From Acinetobacter portensis (GTDB lineage Bacteria > Pseudomonadota > Gammaproteobacteria > Pseudomonadales > Moraxellaceae), in contig NZ_CP096120.1 of assembly GCF_023158935.1 (NCBI RefSeq), positions 1,984,001 through 2,048,000 on the forward strand: 64,000 nucleotides of DNA, given 5' to 3'. Each line of letters begins with the position of its first letter. Position 1 is the first letter of the stretch. The notes beneath the pieces are model-generated. The model had not been told where the DNA came from. It searched no databases and was given only the letters and a program-made list of their open reading frames with translations. Shown piece by piece: positions 7,831-21,266 of this stretch. The translations under genes were made by a program, and so were the position numbers.

Positions 7831-8237
7831 ATGTTTGCACTAAAGAAAGAAAGATTCCCGAACATATAATTCAGAATGCAAAGATAGAAATCCAGAGCAT
7901 ATTTAATAATGTTAGTGGTGTGAATTTCATCATGATCTGCTCCACAGATGGTTTTGAAATTACAACTCTTTATAAAAAAAATATATTTAACCAAACAAAG
8001 CTTGCAGCCGTTAGTAGTTCATTACATGCAATGGTAAGTGCTCTTATGAATGAATTACAACTTATTAAATGCCAATCCATAACCTTAGATGCAGAAAATG
8101 GTAAAGCAGTTCTTACATCCATCCCAAGTAGCCAATATCCAATGATTATTGTCGTTTTAGCAAATAAAGATATTCTATTAGGGCAACTTCTACATGCACT
8201 AAAAAAATCTAGCTTAGTAATATCTAGCTTTGAATAA
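7831..8237 (+). pseudogene. Second roadblock/LC7-like (MglB-type) gene with a displaced start
   Basis: The body of this gene (IPEHIIQNAKIEIQSIF, then VNFIMICSTDGFEITTLYK, AAVSSSLHAMVSALM and QLLHALKK) is a clear roadblock/LC7-like domain of about 120 residues. The best start is ATG 7831, with GGAG seven bases upstream. That frame reads MFALKKERFPNI and stops at 7867. The body is one base out of phase with it, so a single-base deletion around 7850-7858 is the simplest explanation. The alternative is a TTG start at 7818, directly after the GTPase stop, with no own ribosome-binding site; it would give 139 residues. I favour the frameshift because MFALKKER joined to IPEHIIQ looks like one continuous N terminus. 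Confidence 0.6.
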
Positions 8238-8272
8238 ATTATTCATATTTTCATTTATTTTTATGCAAGCAT

Positions 8273-8306
8273 AAAAAAACCCCCTCCGTATTGGAGGGGG
8301 TTTTTA
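8273..8306. terminator. Strong intrinsic terminator shared by the rRNA operon and the roadblock module
   Basis: An eight-base GC stem (CCCCCTCC with GGAGGGGG) around a five-base loop is flanked by A and T tracts on both sides, so it can stop transcription from either strand. It lies just past the 5S gene. Confidence 0.85.
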
Positions 8307-8316
8307 GAATTAATGA

Positions 8317-8430
8317 GCTGGCGATGACTTACTCTCACATGGGTAACCCCACACTACCATCAGCGCAAAGAGGTTTCACTTCTGAGTTCGGGAAGGGATC
8401 AGGTGGTTCACTCTTGCTATTGTCGCCAGC
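8317..8430 (-). rRNA. rrf: 5S ribosomal RNA
   Basis: The terminal sequences GCTGGCGA and TCGCCAGC pair, forming the helix I ends of 5S rRNA across 114 bases. The interior shows the conserved loop segments of bacterial 5S rRNA. It is the last gene of the operon, about 180 bases after 23S and directly before the terminator. Confidence 0.93.
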
Positions 8431-8608
8431 ACAACTGTTTATGCTTACTCGCTTAGGTCTTACGTTTGCCTTAGCTTTCGTCAAATAGAATACATTAACA
8501 GGTATATCTGAGTTGAACATTGTCTTACTAACTTTCTTCTGAATCAAGCTATTTTGCTTAATATCGAATCAATTGAGCTTTTATACAACAACTGTTTGGG
8601 TGTTGTAT

Positions 8609-11502
<2,894 letters not shown>

Positions 11503-11875
11503 TACAACCCCAAACAGTCGTTAATCCCTACAAGTAGGATTAGCAACAGATCAACTAACAAGTTAGTCAATCATACAGTTGGCGTCTGTGCACTTAAGCA
11601 CTGTACAGCTTCAATTAGATTCATATACCAAAACGCTTGATTCAGTTTAATCGCTAGTAAATCATCATTCTCGTAAACTCAGAATTGCTTCTTCGTTTTT
11701 AAGTTTGATGAGTTATGAACAAATTATTTCAACTCAAATATATTCTGTTAATGATTTTTCTAGCCTTCGTCAGGTCTAGAAACTGTGATAAATCACAGAA
11801 CTTAATAAACTTAAACTCTATCGTTTAATTTACTAAATTCTATAATCTCTCAGCTTATATATCGTAAACGATATA

Positions 11876-11951
11876 TGGTGGAGACTAGGAGAGTCGAACT
11901 CCTGACCTCCTGCGTGCAAAGCAGGCGCTCTACCAACTAAGCTAAGTCCCC
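11876..11951 (-). tRNA. tRNA-Ala (anticodon TGC)
   Basis: Reads GGGGACTTAGCTTAGTTGG at the 5' end and ...CTCCACCA at the 3' end on the minus strand, 76 bases with encoded CCA. The anticodon loop CTTTGCACG gives TGC. It is the second of the two tRNAs in the 16S-23S spacer. Confidence 0.96.
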
Positions 11952-12019
11952 AGCTTATCATATAGATTCAATGTCTCTGATTCTCTGTCTTACTCTGCAA
12001 TTAATTGCTTCGTCAGTAG

Positions 12020-12096
<77 letters not shown>

Positions 12097-12156
12097 TCAG
12101 GTACATCGTATGAAGAACAACTTGTTGTGGATTCTTACCAATCGTCAATCTTTCGT

Positions 12157-13693
<1,537 letters not shown>

Positions 13694-13897
13694 AAAATCA
13701 GTAGTACCTTTAAAGGGTACCAATCTTGGCTCATCAATTTTCTGACAAATATTTCTCAAATAAACTTCGAGTAATTTCTACCATCAAATCAATGAAAATA
13801 ATTTCGATTGATCAATCAGTAAAAATCCACACAAGTTGTTCTTCATAATCTCTTAATGATCTTCTTGTTGGTTCGTCACCAGCAAGCTAGGTCGGCT

Positions 13898-13925
13898 ATA
13901 TTACGCTTTCTTTTCAGAAAGTCAA
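13898..13925 (-). promoter_or_regulatory. rRNA operon promoter
   Basis: On the minus strand TTGACT (13920-13925) and TAATAT (13898-13903) are separated by 16 bases and followed by the GC-rich discriminator GCCGACC, typical of stringently controlled rRNA promoters. An AT-rich block upstream (13926-13950) may be an UP element. From 13,950 to 14,235 I see no other feature. Confidence 0.75.
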
Positions 13926-14235
13926 TCAGTAATTCAAATTATTTTTAAACTTTCTTTTCAAAACCCAATCTTAACACTTTGTGCTAAGTTACTGTTTATC
14001 AAGAAGTTTTAATCTTCATCACCGCCGATGGATGTGCATTCTACAGTATTTCAAAACCAATACAACCCCATTTTTTAACAAAAAACACCATCTGCTTATT
14101 TATTCTACAAAAATCACTACTTTTATTATCTTTTGGTTAAAATTGGGACGGATTAACCAATAAAATTTGTGTTTTACCTAAATTAAATAACCCACCAATA
14201 CCTAAATGTAAGTTGAGCTACAGAAATAAAGCCAA

Positions 14236-14419
14236 AATCAAGGAATCAAGGAATCAAGGAATCAAGGAATCAAGGAATCAAGGAATCAAGGAATCAAGGA
14301 ATCAAGGAATCAAGGAATCAAGGAATCAAGGAATCAAGGAATCAAGGAATCAAGGAATCAAGGAATCAAGGAATCAAGGAATCAAGGAATCAAGGAATCA
14401 AGGAATCAAGGAATCAAGG
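14236..14419. repeat. Perfect octamer tandem repeat, 23 copies of AATCAAGG
   Basis: The unit AATCAAGG is repeated head to tail without a single mismatch for 184 bases. It lies in the non-coding gap between the end of the Pro-Arg-His-Pro tRNA operon and the promoter of the rRNA operon. Because eight is not a multiple of three, every forward frame reads the same eight-residue cycle NQGIKESR. The resulting open frame has only a TTG start and no ribosome-binding site, so it is not a gene. There are no spacers, so it is not a CRISPR array. Such perfection implies recent expansion by replication slippage and probable length variation between strains. Confidence 0.97.
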
Positions 14420-14495
14420 AAATATATCAACAATAAAGAAACAAACATTTTTTAGTTATATTTATTCATTTTTATAAATCGCCAAATTTCAGGCA

Positions 14496-14518
14496 TAAAA
14501 AAACCGCTAAACGCGGTA
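14496..14518 (-). terminator. Terminator of the tRNA operon
   Basis: On the minus strand ACCGC(G) pairs with GCGGT around a short loop and runs into seven T residues, about 25 bases after the last tRNA. Confidence 0.7.
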
Positions 14519-14543
14519 TATTTTTATGACCACTTTAAGAAAG

Positions 14544-14620
14544 TGGTCGGAGCAGTAGGATTCGAACCTACGACCCCCTGGTCCCAAACCAGGTGCACTA
14601 CCAGGCTGTGCTATGCTCCG
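14544..14620 (-). tRNA. tRNA-Pro (anticodon TGG), copy 2
   Basis: A 77-base gene with encoded CCA; the loop GTTTGGGAC gives anticodon TGG. It is identical in sequence to the copy at 14864-14940 and is the last gene of the tRNA operon. Confidence 0.95.
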
Positions 14621-14623
14621 AAT

Positions 14624-14700
14624 TGGGGTGAATGATGGGGCTCGAACCCACGACAACCGGAATCACAATCCGGGGCTCTACCAACTGAGCTACAATCACC
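14624..14700 (-). tRNA. tRNA-His (anticodon GTG)
   Basis: A 77-base gene with the extra 5' G (G-1) and encoded CCA. The anticodon loop ATTGTGATT gives GTG. The acceptor stem GTGATTG against CATTCAC leaves one U-U mismatch at pair 5-68. It is otherwise a normal cloverleaf, only three bases from the downstream tRNA-Pro. Confidence 0.94.
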
Positions 14701-14741
14701 GTTACAACAAGCTTTCAGATTCTATAATCAAACGAACCAAA

Positions 14742-14818
14742 TGGCGCGCCTGACAGGATTCGAACCTGTGACCATCCGCTTAGAAGGCGGATGCTCTATC
14801 CAACTGAGCTACAGGCGC
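14742..14818 (-). tRNA. tRNA-Arg (anticodon TCT)
   Basis: A 77-base cloverleaf starting GCGCCTGTAGC with encoded CCA; the loop CCTTCTAAG gives anticodon TCT, which reads AGA/AGG codons. Confidence 0.95.
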
Positions 14819-14863
14819 ATTACCGCTGATATAAAATATCAAGCTTTCTTTGCCTTGAGGAAT

Positions 14864-14940
14864 TGGTCGGAGCAGTAGGATTCGAACCTACGACCCCCTG
14901 GTCCCAAACCAGGTGCACTACCAGGCTGTGCTATGCTCCG
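14864..14940 (-). tRNA. tRNA-Pro (anticodon TGG), copy 1
   Basis: First gene of the tRNA operon, 77 bases with encoded CCA and anticodon TGG, identical to the copy at 14544-14620. The duplication brackets the Arg and His genes. Confidence 0.95.
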
Positions 14941-14983
14941 TTCATCTCAGCTTGTATCGAACATCTCGTTCGGTACGGTGTGC

Positions 14984-15012
14984 ATTCTAGGCGCGACGCC
15001 CAAAGACGTCAA
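14984..15012 (-). promoter_or_regulatory. Promoter of the Pro-Arg-His-Pro tRNA operon
   Basis: On the minus strand TTGACG (15007-15012) and TAGAAT (14984-14989) have a 17-base spacer, with an A/T-rich stretch upstream. The spacing to the first tRNA is about 43 bases. Confidence 0.75.
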
Positions 15013-15083
15013 CACCTATATTTAAAAAAAATCAAAAAAATGCTTCAACCGTTTATTTATCAAGCATTTTAGATATTTTTCAA

Positions 15084-16157
15084 TCAATTTTGTTGTTTCA
15101 ATGCAGCACTAAAGCTCAACATTCGATCTAAAGGCAGTTTAGCACGTGTTGCTAAAGCAGAATCAACAAAAATTTCTTGATCCTTTTTTTGCAATACTTC
15201 TAAAATTCCATCCAATTCATTCATTGCCATCCATGGACAATGTGCGCAAGAACGACACGTTGCCCCTTCGCCTGCTGTTGGTGCTTCAATAAGTATCTTA
15301 TTTGGTACAGCTTGTTGCATTTTGTAAAAAATACCGCGGTCTGTAGCAACAATAAGTCTTTCATGTGGCAATGTTTCTGCCGCTTTAATTAATTGAGAGG
15401 TACTTCCAACAGCATCCGCCACTTCAATTACAGATTCAGGTGATTCTGGATGAACTAAAACTGCAGCATCTGGATATAAAGCTTTCATGGTTTCAATACC
15501 ACGCGCTCGGAATTCTTCATGCACAATGCACGAACCATCCCAAAGCAACATATCGGCACCTGTTTTCTTTTGGATATAACGCCCTAAATGCTGATCTGGC
15601 GCCCAAATAATTTTTTCGCCCAAACTATCTAGGTGTTCAATAATTTCTACAGCACAACTTGATGTTACTACCCAATCTGCACGTGCTTTAACTGCAGCAG
15701 AGGTATTTGCATATACCACAACGGTATAATCTGGATGCTCATCACAAAACTTAGTGAACTCATCTACAGGACAGCCCAAATCTAAAGAACAAGTTGCTTC
15801 TAAAGTTGGCATAAGCACAGTTTTTTCAGGTGATAAAATTTTAGATGTTTCACCCATAAATTTTACACCAGCTACTACAAGTGTTTTTGCGGGATGGTCG
15901 CGACCAAAACGTGCCATTTCTAATGAGTCTGAAACACAACCACCTGTTAGCTCTGCTAACTCTTGTACTTCAGGATCACAATAATAATGCGCAACCAATA
16001 CTGCATTTTGCTTTTCTAATTCTGCTTTTATTTGGGCAAATTTTTCTTGTTTAACTTCTTCAGTTAAATGAGAGTCTTTAGATTCACCTAAGCGATCTAA
16101 ATGCGCCTGCACAATTGATTTAGCGTCATTGGCAATTAAATTGGTCGCATTATTCAT
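15084..16157 (-). CDS. nadA: Quinolinate synthase NadA
   Basis: NadA condenses iminoaspartate with dihydroxyacetone phosphate to quinolinate in de novo NAD synthesis, using a [4Fe-4S] cluster. The long NadA form is recognised by [30 protein letters not shown] near the N terminus. The cysteine-rich [17 protein letters not shown] lies in the last quarter; cysteines in these motifs are cluster ligands in the family. The open frame begins at 16217. I prefer ATG 16157 ([13 protein letters not shown]), preceded by GAGAAG, giving 357 residues; MDREDVV at 16178 is an alternative. It lies after the argJ terminator and is transcribed on its own. Confidence 0.93.
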   Translation of the reverse strand: MNNATNLIANDAKSIVQAHLDRLGESKDSHLTEEVKQEKFAQIKAELEKQNAVLVAHYYCDPEVQELAELTGGCVSDSLEMARFGRDHPAKTLVVAGVKFMGETSKILSPEKTVLMPTLEATCSLDLGCPVDEFTKFCDEHPDYTVVVYANTSAAVKARADWVVTSSCAVEIIEHLDSLGEKIIWAPDQHLGRYIQKKTGADMLLWDGSCIVHEEFRARGIETMKALYPDAAVLVHPESPESVIEVADAVGSTSQLIKAAETLPHERLIVATDRGIFYKMQQAVPNKILIEAPTAGEGATCRSCAHCPWMAMNELDGILEVLQKKDQEIFVDSALATRAKLPLDRMLSFSAALKQQN

Positions 16158-16256
16158 AACAACGTCTTCTCTATCCATATTGCTTACTTGCTGTAAGCGA
16201 TCCCAACACCCAGTCAATTTTATTTTCTTGACCAGTAAGTAAAAAATAGTAGTTAT

Positions 16257-16284
16257 AAAAAAGCCTCTCGACGGAGGCTTTTTT
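16257..16284 (-). terminator. Terminator downstream of argJ
   Basis: GCCTC(T) pairs with (G)GAGGC around a short CGAC loop, flanked by A and T tracts, just past the argJ stop on the minus strand. Confidence 0.8.
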
Positions 16285-16294
16285 ATATTAAATT

Positions 16295-17515
16295 TTATGA
16301 ACGATAATCTGCATTAATTTTTACGTAGTCATATGACAAATCGCAGGTATATACCGTATCTTTGGCTTGACCTCGACCTAAATCAACTCGAATAGTCATT
16401 TCAGTCTGAGCCATAACGCGGGCACCAGCTTCTTCCGTATAATCTTCTGCTGCACCACCATCTTTACAGATTTGCACATCATCTAACCAAACTTGAATTT
16501 TTTCAACATCTAAATTAGGAACGCCTGCATAACCAATTGCAGCTAAAATACGTCCCCAGTTTGGATCTGATGCGAAAATTGCCGTTTTAACTAAAGGTGA
16601 GTGTGCAATGCTATATGCAATATCGCAACATTCTTGAGTGTTTTCACCACCTTCAACAGCAACAGTAATAAATTTAGTAGCGCCTTCACCATCACGTACA
16701 ATCAATTGTGCTAGACGTTTCATTACGCGCGTTAGAACTTCTAAAACTTTTGAATAGCGTACATCTTCAGGTGATGTAATTTCAGTGCCACCTGCTTGGC
16801 CTGTCGCAACAAAAATACATGAGTCGTTTGTTGATGTATCACCATCTACCGTAATACGGTTGAAGGATACATTCACTGTTTCATTCAAAAGTTGTTGTAC
16901 TAGCTCACGACTAATTGGCGCATCTGTAGCCACATAGCTCAACATAGTCGCCATATTGGGGCGAATCATGCCTGCACCTTTTGAAATACCTGTCATGGTG
17001 TACGTAACACCATCTATTTCAAACTGCTCAGATGCACCTTTTGGTGTTGTATCTGTCGTCATAATGCCTGTTGCAGCATCTAACCAAGCGTTTTCATTGA
17101 GGCTTTCTAAAGCAGGCTGTAAACCATTTACTAAGCGTTCAATTGGAAGTTGCTCACCAATCACACCTGTAGAAAATGGAAGAACTTCAGATGTAGATAC
17201 ACCCGCAAGTTCTGCTAGCTTTGCACAAGTCGCTTCTGCATTTGCCATCCCCGTTTTACCCGTACCCGCATTGGCATTTCCTGTATTAATTACAAGATAA
17301 CGTGGGTTGGTAATTTTAAGATGTGCTTTAGAAATATGTACAGGCGCTGCACAAAATGCATTTTGCGTAAATACACCTGCAACATTTGAACCTTCTGCAA
17401 ATTCAAAAATAACAAGGTCACGTCGGTTCTGGTAACGTACATACGCTTCTGCCGAACCAATTTTTACACCTTTCACCGCATGCATTTGCGGCATAGATAC
17501 GTCACCTACAGCCAT
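16295..17515 (-). CDS. argJ: Bifunctional glutamate N-acetyltransferase / amino-acid N-acetyltransferase
   Basis: ArgJ transfers the acetyl group of N-acetylornithine to glutamate, recycling it in arginine synthesis; the bifunctional form can also use acetyl-CoA. The 406-residue precursor contains [20 protein letters not shown]. In this family the chain cleaves itself between Ala and Thr of the ATML motif, and that Thr becomes the N-terminal nucleophile of the beta chain. The first residues ([20 protein letters not shown]) and the last ([15 protein letters not shown]) match the family ends, so it is full length. It stands alone between terminators and is not in an arg cluster here. Confidence 0.95.
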   Translation of the reverse strand: MAVGDVSMPQMHAVKGVKIGSAEAYVRYQNRRDLVIFEFAEGSNVAGVFTQNAFCAAPVHISKAHLKITNPRYLVINTGNANAGTGKTGMANAEATCAKLAELAGVSTSEVLPFSTGVIGEQLPIERLVNGLQPALESLNENAWLDAATGIMTTDTTPKGASEQFEIDGVTYTMTGISKGAGMIRPNMATMLSYVATDAPISRELVQQLLNETVNVSFNRITVDGDTSTNDSCIFVATGQAGGTEITSPEDVRYSKVLEVLTRVMKRLAQLIVRDGEGATKFITVAVEGGENTQECCDIAYSIAHSPLVKTAIFASDPNWGRILAAIGYAGVPNLDVEKIQVWLDDVQICKDGGAAEDYTEEAGARVMAQTEMTIRVDLGRGQAKDTVYTCDLSYDYVKINADYRS

Positions 17516-17625
17516 TTTGAAATTTCCAATGTAGTTTTATATAGAAAACCACAGCTTATTAGAAATTCATTGAAAAATCGAGCAAAAGCAAAGCAAGAGT
17601 GTAACTTTCTTCTATTTTATTTATA

Positions 17626-17653
17626 AAAAAACCAGCTTAGTCGCTGGTTTTAA
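17626..17653 (-). terminator. Terminator of the small secreted-protein gene
   Basis: AACCAGC at 17630-17636 pairs with GCTGGTT at 17643-17649, with A and T tracts outside. It is directly downstream of the gene at 17672. Confidence 0.78.
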
Positions 17654-17671
17654 ATATCTAATATTTTTTAA

Positions 17672-17971
17672 TTATTGTGCAGCCAATAATGCTTTTTTAG
17701 CAGCTTGCTGACTTTCTTCAGATAAAGCAGGATTAGATGCAACAATTCGATTTACTGTTGCCGATGTTGCTGCTGCAATTGCTTCAGTTTGAATTGATAC
17801 AGGACGTTGATGTGGATTATCTATAGTGTATCTGATACCTGTGCGTGGGCTTGCAACAGTTACCTTTCCATCTACAACTTGTGCTTGTGAGGTCGATTTA
17901 GCCGTATTCGCAAATGAAAGTGTTGGAATTGCCAATGCAGCAATCACGAATGTTTTTAATACTATTTTCAT
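17672..17971 (-). CDS. Small exported protein of unknown function
   Basis: The 99-residue product starts MKIVLKTFVIAALAIPTLSFAN, a typical signal peptide ending near Ala 21. A mature part of about 78 residues follows, rich in Ala, Thr, Ser and Gln, with no cysteine and no recognisable catalytic motif. I choose ATG 17971 rather than the ORF start at 17983 because GGGAAA lies just upstream of it. It has its own terminator. I do not recognise the family. Confidence 0.75.
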   Translation of the reverse strand: MKIVLKTFVIAALAIPTLSFANTAKSTSQAQVVDGKVTVASPRTGIRYTIDNPHQRPVSIQTEAIAAATSATVNRIVASNPALSEESQQAAKKALLAAQ

Positions 17972-18076
17972 TATATTTCCCATATCTAAATTTCAATCTG
18001 CCATTAAATACCACTTAATAAAGTGAACATCAACAACTCATGAAACTCACTCAATTAATTTAGCTCTATTCATAAC

Positions 18077-18107
18077 AAAAAAGCAGAACATTTTGCTCTG
18101 CTTTTTT
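18077..18107 (-). terminator. Terminator of secA
   Basis: AAAAGCAGA and TCTGCTTTT pair around a nine-base loop about 20 bases after the secA stop, with a T run on the minus strand. Confidence 0.82.
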
Positions 18108-18129
18108 GTTAAATAGAATTCAATATAAA

Positions 18130-20841
18130 TTAAATTTTACCGTGACATTGTTTGTACTTCATACCAGAACCACATGGACATGGCGCATTTCGGCTTGCAG
18201 GTGCAACAATCTCTTGATTTTCAACAGGCGTAAATTCTGTTTCAGCTGCTTCAAAATCAAAATCAGGTACTTCAGAATGAGACAGATTAAGTTTCATTGC
18301 TTCAGCTTGTGCTTGTTGCTGTGCTTCCAATGCAGCTAACTCTTCTGCTGTTGGAACGTGAACACGTGATAAGTCCATTACAACATCAGACTTAATTACA
18401 CCTAACATATTAATAAATAAGTTAAATGCTTCTTTTTTGTATTCTTGCTCAGGATTCTTTTGTGCATAACCACGTAAATGAATACCTTGGCGCAAATAAT
18501 CCATTGCTGCAAGATGATCTTTCCAATGACGATCTAGCGAACCCAACATGAAATGACGTTCAAGCATTGCTGCTGACTCTGCACCCATTTGTTCACGACG
18601 GCTACGATAGCGTTGTAAAATTTCATCGTAAATACGTTCAACCAAAGCTTCTTCGTCTAAACGACGGTCTTCTTCAAGCCAACGCGTAATTTCCATTTCA
18701 ACGCCAAAGTCTTCACGCAACGCTGCTTCCAAACCTGGAATATCCCATTGATCGTGAATAGATTCTGGTGGAATGTAGTTTGCGATTAAACCTTTCACAA
18801 CTTCTTGATGCATTTCTTCAACGTATTCTTGAAGTGTACTTTCAGCAAGAATTTCATCACGTTGAGAATAAATAATCTTACGTTGTTCGTTGTTTACATC
18901 ATCGTATTTCAATAAGTTTTTACGAATATCGAAGTTACGTGCTTCTACTTTACGCTGTGCATTTTCAATAGAGCGAGACACCATTTTGTGTTCAATCGCT
19001 TCATCTTCAGTTAAGCCCATCGCACGCATCATACTTACAATACGATCGCCTGCGAAAATACGCATTAAGTCATCTTCAAGAGATAAGTAGAAACGTGAAA
19101 CACCTGGGTCACCTTGACGACCTGCACGACCACGAAGCTGATTATCAATACGACGTGATTCATGACGTTCTGAACCAATAATGTGTAAACCACCAGATGC
19201 AAGTACAGCATCGTGGTTCTTTTCCCACTCAGCTTTTAAACGAGTTTCATCTTCAGCCGTTGGGTTTTCAATTTTGGCAAGTAATGCTTTCCAGTTACCA
19301 CCCAAAAGAATATCTGTACCACGACCCGCCATGTTTGTTGCAATAGTTACTGCACGCGGAGCACCCGCTTGCGCAATAATATCTGCTTCACGCTCATGCT
19401 GTTTCGCATTTAATACTTCATGTGTAATACCAGCTTCTTTTAGCTTATCCGATAAAATTTCAGATGCTTCAATAGTTGCAGTACCAATAAGAATTGGCGC
19501 AACACCTGATTCATGAATACGTTGAATTTCTTTAATAATTGCAGAATATTTGCCGTTACGATTTAAATAAATTAAATCGTTTTCATCTTTACGCACCATT
19601 GGGCGGTGTGTAGGAATAAGAACAACATCTAAACCATAAATTTCTTTCATTTCTGCAGCTTCAGTATCTGCAGTACCCGTCATACCAGATAATTTTCTGT
19701 ATAAACGGAAATAGTTTTGGAATGTTGTTGTTGCCAAAGTTTGGTTTTCAGGCTGAATTTCTAAGCCTTCTTTCGCTTCTACTGCTTGATGCAAACCTTC
19801 AGACCAACGACGACCTGGCATCGTACGACCTGTATTTTCATCGACAATAATGATTTCACCATCGTTAATGATGTATTGAACATTACGTTGATATAAATAA
19901 TGTGCACGAATTGCAGCCGTCACGTGATGAACAAGGTTTAAGTTAGAAGATGAATATAAACTCTCACCTTCTGCTAATAAACCCATTGAAATCAGTTCAT
20001 CTTCAACTGTTTCAAAACCAATTTCAGTCATTTCAACTGAACGTTGTTTCTCATCAATCCAGAAATGTCCGCCATCTGCCACTTTTTCTTCTTTCTGTGG
20101 CTTCAATTTTGGCGGAATCGCATTAATTGCCGCATAAAGCTGTGAAGAATCTTCACTTTGACCAGAAATAATCAATGGAGTACGTGCTTCATCAATTAAG
20201 ATCGAATCGACTTCATCGATAATTGCATAAACTAAACCACGTTGTTTCTTTTCACCTAAAGAAAACACCATGTTGTCACGAAGGTAATCAAAGCCAAATT
20301 CGTTGTTTGTACCGTAGGTAATATCTGCTTTGTAAGCTTCAGATTTTTCCATTGGATCTTGCATTGAGTAAATAACACCAATGCTTAAACCTAAGAATTC
20401 GAATAATGGACGGTTTAATTCAGCATCACGTTGCGCCAAATAGTCATTTACGGTAATTACGTGAACGCCTTGACCACTAATTGCATTTAAATAGCAAGCA
20501 AGCGTACCCATAAGCGTTTTACCTTCACCGGTACGCATTTCTGCAATTTTACCTTCGTGAAGTGTAATACCACCTACTAACTGAACATCATAATGACGCA
20601 TTCCCATAATACGTTTTGCTGCTTCTCGGCAGACTGCAAACGCTTCTGGTAATAGCTTATCTAAGCTTTCGCCCTTGTTATAGCGTTGTTTAAATTCTTC
20701 GGTTTTTGCAGATAAGTCCGCATCACTTAAAGCTGATATCGTCGGCTCGAGCGCATTAACTTTTTCAACAATTTTGCGCATGCGTTTAAGTTCGCGCTCA
20801 TTTTTAGTACCGAAGATTCCTCCGATCAGACTTGCCAACAT
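18130..20841 (-). CDS. secA: Preprotein translocase ATPase SecA
   Basis: SecA is the motor ATPase that drives unfolded precursors through SecYEG. The 903-residue length is normal for proteobacteria. NBD1 holds the Walker A segment MRTGEGKTL near residue 102 and the DEVD Walker B box near residue 209. The helicase segment [10 protein letters not shown] is near residue 505 and [10 protein letters not shown] near 575. The C terminus carries the zinc-binding tail [16 protein letters not shown] that contacts SecB and lipids, preceded by an Ala/Gln/Glu-rich linker. It is transcribed alone; AGAGAG stands a few bases before the ATG. Confidence 0.98.
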   Translation of the reverse strand: MLASLIGGIFGTKNERELKRMRKIVEKVNALEPTISALSDADLSAKTEEFKQRYNKGESLDKLLPEAFAVCREAAKRIMGMRHYDVQLVGGITLHEGKIAEMRTGEGKTLMGTLACYLNAISGQGVHVITVNDYLAQRDAELNRPLFEFLGLSIGVIYSMQDPMEKSEAYKADITYGTNNEFGFDYLRDNMVFSLGEKKQRGLVYAIIDEVDSILIDEARTPLIISGQSEDSSQLYAAINAIPPKLKPQKEEKVADGGHFWIDEKQRSVEMTEIGFETVEDELISMGLLAEGESLYSSSNLNLVHHVTAAIRAHYLYQRNVQYIINDGEIIIVDENTGRTMPGRRWSEGLHQAVEAKEGLEIQPENQTLATTTFQNYFRLYRKLSGMTGTADTEAAEMKEIYGLDVVLIPTHRPMVRKDENDLIYLNRNGKYSAIIKEIQRIHESGVAPILIGTATIEASEILSDKLKEAGITHEVLNAKQHEREADIIAQAGAPRAVTIATNMAGRGTDILLGGNWKALLAKIENPTAEDETRLKAEWEKNHDAVLASGGLHIIGSERHESRRIDNQLRGRAGRQGDPGVSRFYLSLEDDLMRIFAGDRIVSMMRAMGLTEDEAIEHKMVSRSIENAQRKVEARNFDIRKNLLKYDDVNNEQRKIIYSQRDEILAESTLQEYVEEMHQEVVKGLIANYIPPESIHDQWDIPGLEAALREDFGVEMEITRWLEEDRRLDEEALVERIYDEILQRYRSRREQMGAESAAMLERHFMLGSLDRHWKDHLAAMDYLRQGIHLRGYAQKNPEQEYKKEAFNLFINMLGVIKSDVVMDLSRVHVPTAEELAALEAQQQAQAEAMKLNLSHSEVPDFDFEAAETEFTPVENQEIVAPASRNAPCPCGSGMKYKQCHGKI

Positions 20842-21204
20842 GAATAGACTCTCTAAATCTTGCTTATCAAAATAAGTTTTTCTTAGTCTTTATTATGGTG
20901 CTAGAAATTTGAAGTACAAGGGTTTTGCACAAAACCAATATAAAAATAATCTTCGCGTTACTAAGCACTGAAATCTAAGTGCCAACAATGTATCAAATTT
21001 TAATCTTTCTATATATAGATAAGTCCTGATTTTCTCGTTTGTTTTTTTATTCAATAAAAACTGACATATCCTATTTAGAAATAAGTCATTAAATATTTTA
21101 TAAATTAACCTTCTTGTTTCATCCAAAAACATTACAAAAAATGAATCAATCCAATGCAATAAAATACCTTTACTTTCCTATTAATAACTTCAATCTTTTC
21201 AAAC
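20842..21204. other. Intergenic region, no gene seen
   Basis: About 360 AT-rich bases between the SPOR-protein gene terminator and secA. An 88-codon frame at 20893-21159 on the minus strand has no ribosome-binding site and a composition of translated AT-rich DNA, so I do not call it. The region should contain the secA promoter, which I could not place with confidence. Confidence 0.5.
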
Positions 21205-21243
21205 AAAAAAGGATTCAACTAAAACGAGTCGAATCCTTTTTTT
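21205..21243 (-). terminator. Terminator of the trpA-accD-folC-SPOR operon
   Basis: A ten-base stem, GGATTCAACT against AGTCGAATCC with one mismatch, ends in a T run on the minus strand about 25 bases past the last gene. Confidence 0.82.
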
Positions 21244-21266
21244 ACTTTCAACAATGAATAATTAAA

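Noticed and set aside
14236..14419. CRISPR-like look of the repeat array
   Set aside because: Units are contiguous with no spacers and no cas genes are nearby.
14213..14455. An 80-codon ORF made of repeated KESRNQGI
   Set aside because: It is the translation of the octamer repeat, starts at a TTG with no ribosome-binding site and has no natural stop context; a by-product of an 8-bp period that never meets a stop.
20893..21159. 88-codon minus-strand ORF between secA and the SPOR operon
   Set aside because: No ribosome-binding site, composition of random AT-rich DNA (many Phe, Leu, Tyr, Asn), no family-like motif.
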